Below are positions 60,916 to 64,000 of a stretch of DNA of 64,000 nucleotides, piece after piece. The stretch comes from Lanius collurio. Lineage: Eukaryota; Chordata; Aves; Passeriformes; Laniidae. The stretch's first letter is position 1. Every line of letters starts with the position of its first letter. The notes under the pieces are model-generated. The model saw only the letters and a list, made by a program, of their open reading frames with translations. It ran no database searches and was not told where the DNA came from. Location of the stretch: assembly GCA_020086605.1 (NCBI GenBank), contig JACBWW010000017.1, forward strand, positions 12,040,413 to 12,104,412, read 5' to 3'. The position numbers and the translations under genes are program-made.

Positions 60916-63900
60916 GTTTTGAAAATGGCAGAACAAGTCAGTCTGTGCATCTGTGCATCCAGCTCAAGTACATTTCCTCAGGATGAGCAGATTTAAGGGC
61001 AAAGAGAGCTAAGAACGTTTCCTTGGTTAAACTCACACTGAGAGCAAGTGACTCCACTTGGAAAAAATAGAAATTTTGAATAAATTAACTGTACTCTATA
61101 ATTATTTTTTCAACTGAAAATGTCATCAAGAGGATGTTACAGCAGCATACAGACTCAGAACAAGCTGGGTCACGTTACTGTCTTCTGGCTTTTTTAGTTT
61201 TTTATTTGGTCTCATGTGCTGAAGTTATATCACTCCATAGTAACAACCTGCTGAGTGACAATGGGATTTACAGCACTTTCCTCTAGTTCTTAAATTATTT
61301 TAGTCACTTAGCTGCCATTTCAGAGCTAAAGAAGAAGAAACTACACATTTTGGACTGACCTAGTTGTTTTCCCCCTTTCTCAAAAGTTTTTTCAGTGACA
61401 AATGTGACAGAAAGTATGTTTTGTTGTGGAAGGGACAGTGTTTATTATCCAAGAGGTATATCTGAACTGAATTATCATGCTCTGAAGTCTGGACTGATTT
61501 TTTAGTTAACAAACTGTTTTACCATGTTCCTTTAATTACTGGAGTAATAAGTTGTCTGTCAATATTTCTCTACCAAGAGTTTATACTGATCATCAGCCTC
61601 GGTGCAAACAGGGCTGTGTAGGAGGGGAACCAGAGCCTACAGGTGGGAGCTGGTGCCCACATTTCTGAAGTTCAAAACTGCTACCCACAGAGAATAAACA
61701 TGTTAACCTCCATAGAGGATTCTATTCCTGTGCACACAACTGTATGCTGCCCCTGGAGCTCTCTCTGCAACAGGAGTTGCCAGGTTCAAGATTTAAACCA
61801 CATTTTCAGCAGATCCATGTGGAATTCCCTAGCCTGGTCACAAAGGCATAAATTGGAGATGCACTGGGAAGTCACAGCCAGGCAAAGCCCTGACATGGGT
61901 CAGGGGGCTCTGCTGCATCATAGGTGTGCTCCTGCCACAGAGAGACATGGCTGGTCATGGCTAACAGGGACTGAACACCCAGGGAAGACCTGGAGGGGAC
62001 AGGGGTGAAGGATGGGAGTGGAGGGCACCAAAGAGACCCAAGATGTCTGCAGGCAAAGGGGTCCACACACATTCACAATAATAACTTGGGAGACGCTGCT
62101 TTTCTCAGCATGATTTTCATCCTGTGTAGTTGGTGTCAGGAGCAAGGCCACCTGACAGAGGTGGGTGGGTAGGTGGGATGTAAAGGCACTGACACAGAGC
62201 AGATGTAGCACCTTCCCTGGTGCTAACCAAATGCTCAGTGACAGGGAAAGGAGAGAAAGAGCAGCACTGAAATGGAGATGTGTGTGACCATGGCACTGGC
62301 ACCCATGTACTGGCATCCAGGGGATGGACAATGAGGCATTTGATGGTGCCATGCACAGCTTGACAGCAGCAAACTGCATCCAGTGTGAGCCCTGAAATCC
62401 CATTCCAGGAACATTTTGAGTCAGAACTAAAAGGCTTTTCCAGCTCTCTATGAGTTCAGTGTCTCATGATGATTATATCCTTCCTGGCTTCCTGAGCTTT
62501 CATTTGGCAGCAGGACTGGGCTTCTGAGCCACAATCAAAACACCTGAGTGCATAGAAAAGAAGAGGTAGCTGGAAAGTAAAGGTAGAAGTAAATATATGG
62601 TGATACTTTCCCTCATAAGGAATCAGGACAATCCATTTGCTCCATAAATCTTTGTTGCTTAAAGTATTGAGCAGCCCCTTGCACCAAAGAGAAAAAATAA
62701 CAGAACATACAATGAAACAAGATCCTCCAGGCTGGTACAACTAGCTGTTCTGGAGAGGACTGCCCCAGCAGAGGCATGTAGCACTCTCGCCTTTTCCACT
62801 CTGATTTCTGTGCTAAGGCAGTTCTGTGCTTTATATTCCCAGGTCTGACCCGGGCCTGAGATCTAGAGAGTCCGGAGATACTAGAAACTCATGTACAGGA
62901 AACATGCTGATGGAGCTGTTTGCCATCATATCACTGGGAGCTGAAATGAAGCTCCTTGCCAACAGAGCAACCCACTAGATGGACCCAGCACTCACCCTTG
63001 TCTTCGAGGAGCACAGAGTGAACAGAGCGAAGTGACAGGGTTTGGCTGACAGGACCACCCAGTGAAGAAGCTGAGAAGTTATCTCATGACTTGTGAATGC
63101 TGCCCTTTGCACAATTCATTGAGACCATAAATTATATGCAGTGGAGAATCAAGATCATAAATAAAAAGGAGGGCTCCTCAGATAATGGCATTCCAGTAAG
63201 CTTAAAAATATGCCTCATTTGGGGACATATTGCATTACAATTTCAGACTTGCCAAATTATCTTCTGTTCTGTTTATTACCAGCAGCCTTGTATCAGACTC
63301 TTAAGTTCTTAATTTGCACAATTTTTTTTTCTACCTCAAAGAAATATTATTTTCTTTAGCCGCTTCATCTCAATTCTCTTACCACACAAGAATCAGAATT
63401 AGCCAAGGACATCAGGAAGAACCCTGACATACCCTGAAATTTCCCCAGTTGCCCAGATGAGGAATCACTGATGCTGCAGCCTCACAAGCAGCCCCACAGC
63501 AAGAGATTCGCCTTCACTGGCACTGTCCAGCCTCAGGCTCATCCTTCAGAGGTCAACTTATGGCTCCAGGAAAGCACTAGCCCAACAAATGAGAAGTTTT
63601 ACATCAAGGATACACAAGAATTAAGGAAGCACACCACGTATAGTGAAACAGATGCATTCTGATGGCACATGTAGAAAGGTTTGAGTTATCCAGCACAAAT
63701 AGGCCAATCCAGTTCAGTCAAAGTGCTCTGAGGTCCTGCTCAGGATTTCAGACATGCATTATGAGGAGCAGCTGCTGCTCCAAGACACGCATTTCCGTCT
63801 GGGCAAGATCAAGTCCTGAGAGTTTCGGTGCATGTTTCAAAGAAATCAGCCTCAGCCTAAGGTATCCAAGTTGGCAGTTGTAAATATTTATTCATTAAAG

Positions 63901-64000
63901 AAAGTTCTTGTTTGCTCCTGGTGCAGCTTCATAGCCTTCTAAAGACTCACAAACAAAGGAAATGTATGGGCAGAGAAGAGGGGGAGGAATTTCTTCCCTT
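60916..64000. other. No gene seen; right edge
   Basis: Mixed AT-rich sequence with a GC-richer patch at 61.85-62.4 kb that is open in several frames on both strands. Nothing recognised. Confidence 0.55.

Noticed and set aside
60592..60950. Phe/Leu-rich minus frames resembling a membrane protein
   Set aside because: The hydrophobic run is the translation of the A-rich simple repeat.

Overview
The window looks like AT-rich, gene-poor nuclear DNA from a bird, either intergenic or deep intronic. The evidence is a set of CR1 LINE fragments (five regions, on both strands) with the avian-type 3' ends, together with a solo LTR of a family I recognise from many Neoaves genomes. No operon-like organisation, long conserved reading frame, rRNA or tRNA gene, or CRISPR array is visible. 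Almost all open frames are what unconstrained sequence gives by chance.

Layout. The left end (1-8,100) holds three speculative signals: a possible minus-strand terminal exon encoding a membrane anchor (680-907), an unusually CpG-rich patch (1,949-2,112), and a possible plus-strand terminal exon of a leucine-rich helical protein (7,777-7,880). Positions 8,100-22,600 are plain sequence, apart from a perfect (GGGA)4 quadruplex motif and a solo LTR at 13,673-14,194. At 22,660-23,458 lies an internally deleted CR1 that joins the ORF1 esterase tail and the start of ORF2 to the ORF2 tail, without the endonuclease and reverse transcriptase core. Positions 23,500-36,700 contain an (AAAT)10 microsatellite, a short CR1 3' end and a G-rich tract. 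At 36,750-37,090 there is an AT-rich segment with retained CpGs and a good 5' splice-site match. Three more CR1 pieces follow (about 38.2, 39.8 and 47.5 kb). The right third holds the longest open frame (48,794-49,567, unrecognised), two candidate minus-strand internal exons (51,581-51,840 and 57,652-57,822) and an A-rich tract near 60.9 kb.

No functional network can be read from this window. The candidate exons are isolated, lie on both strands, have incompatible arrangements and match no family I can name. I found no convincing previously undescribed system. The items most worth checking are the minus-strand exon at 57,652-57,822, the membrane-anchor exon at 680-907, the CpG patch near 2 kb, the 36.75-37.1 kb segment, and the deletion junction inside the CR1 at about 22.93 kb.
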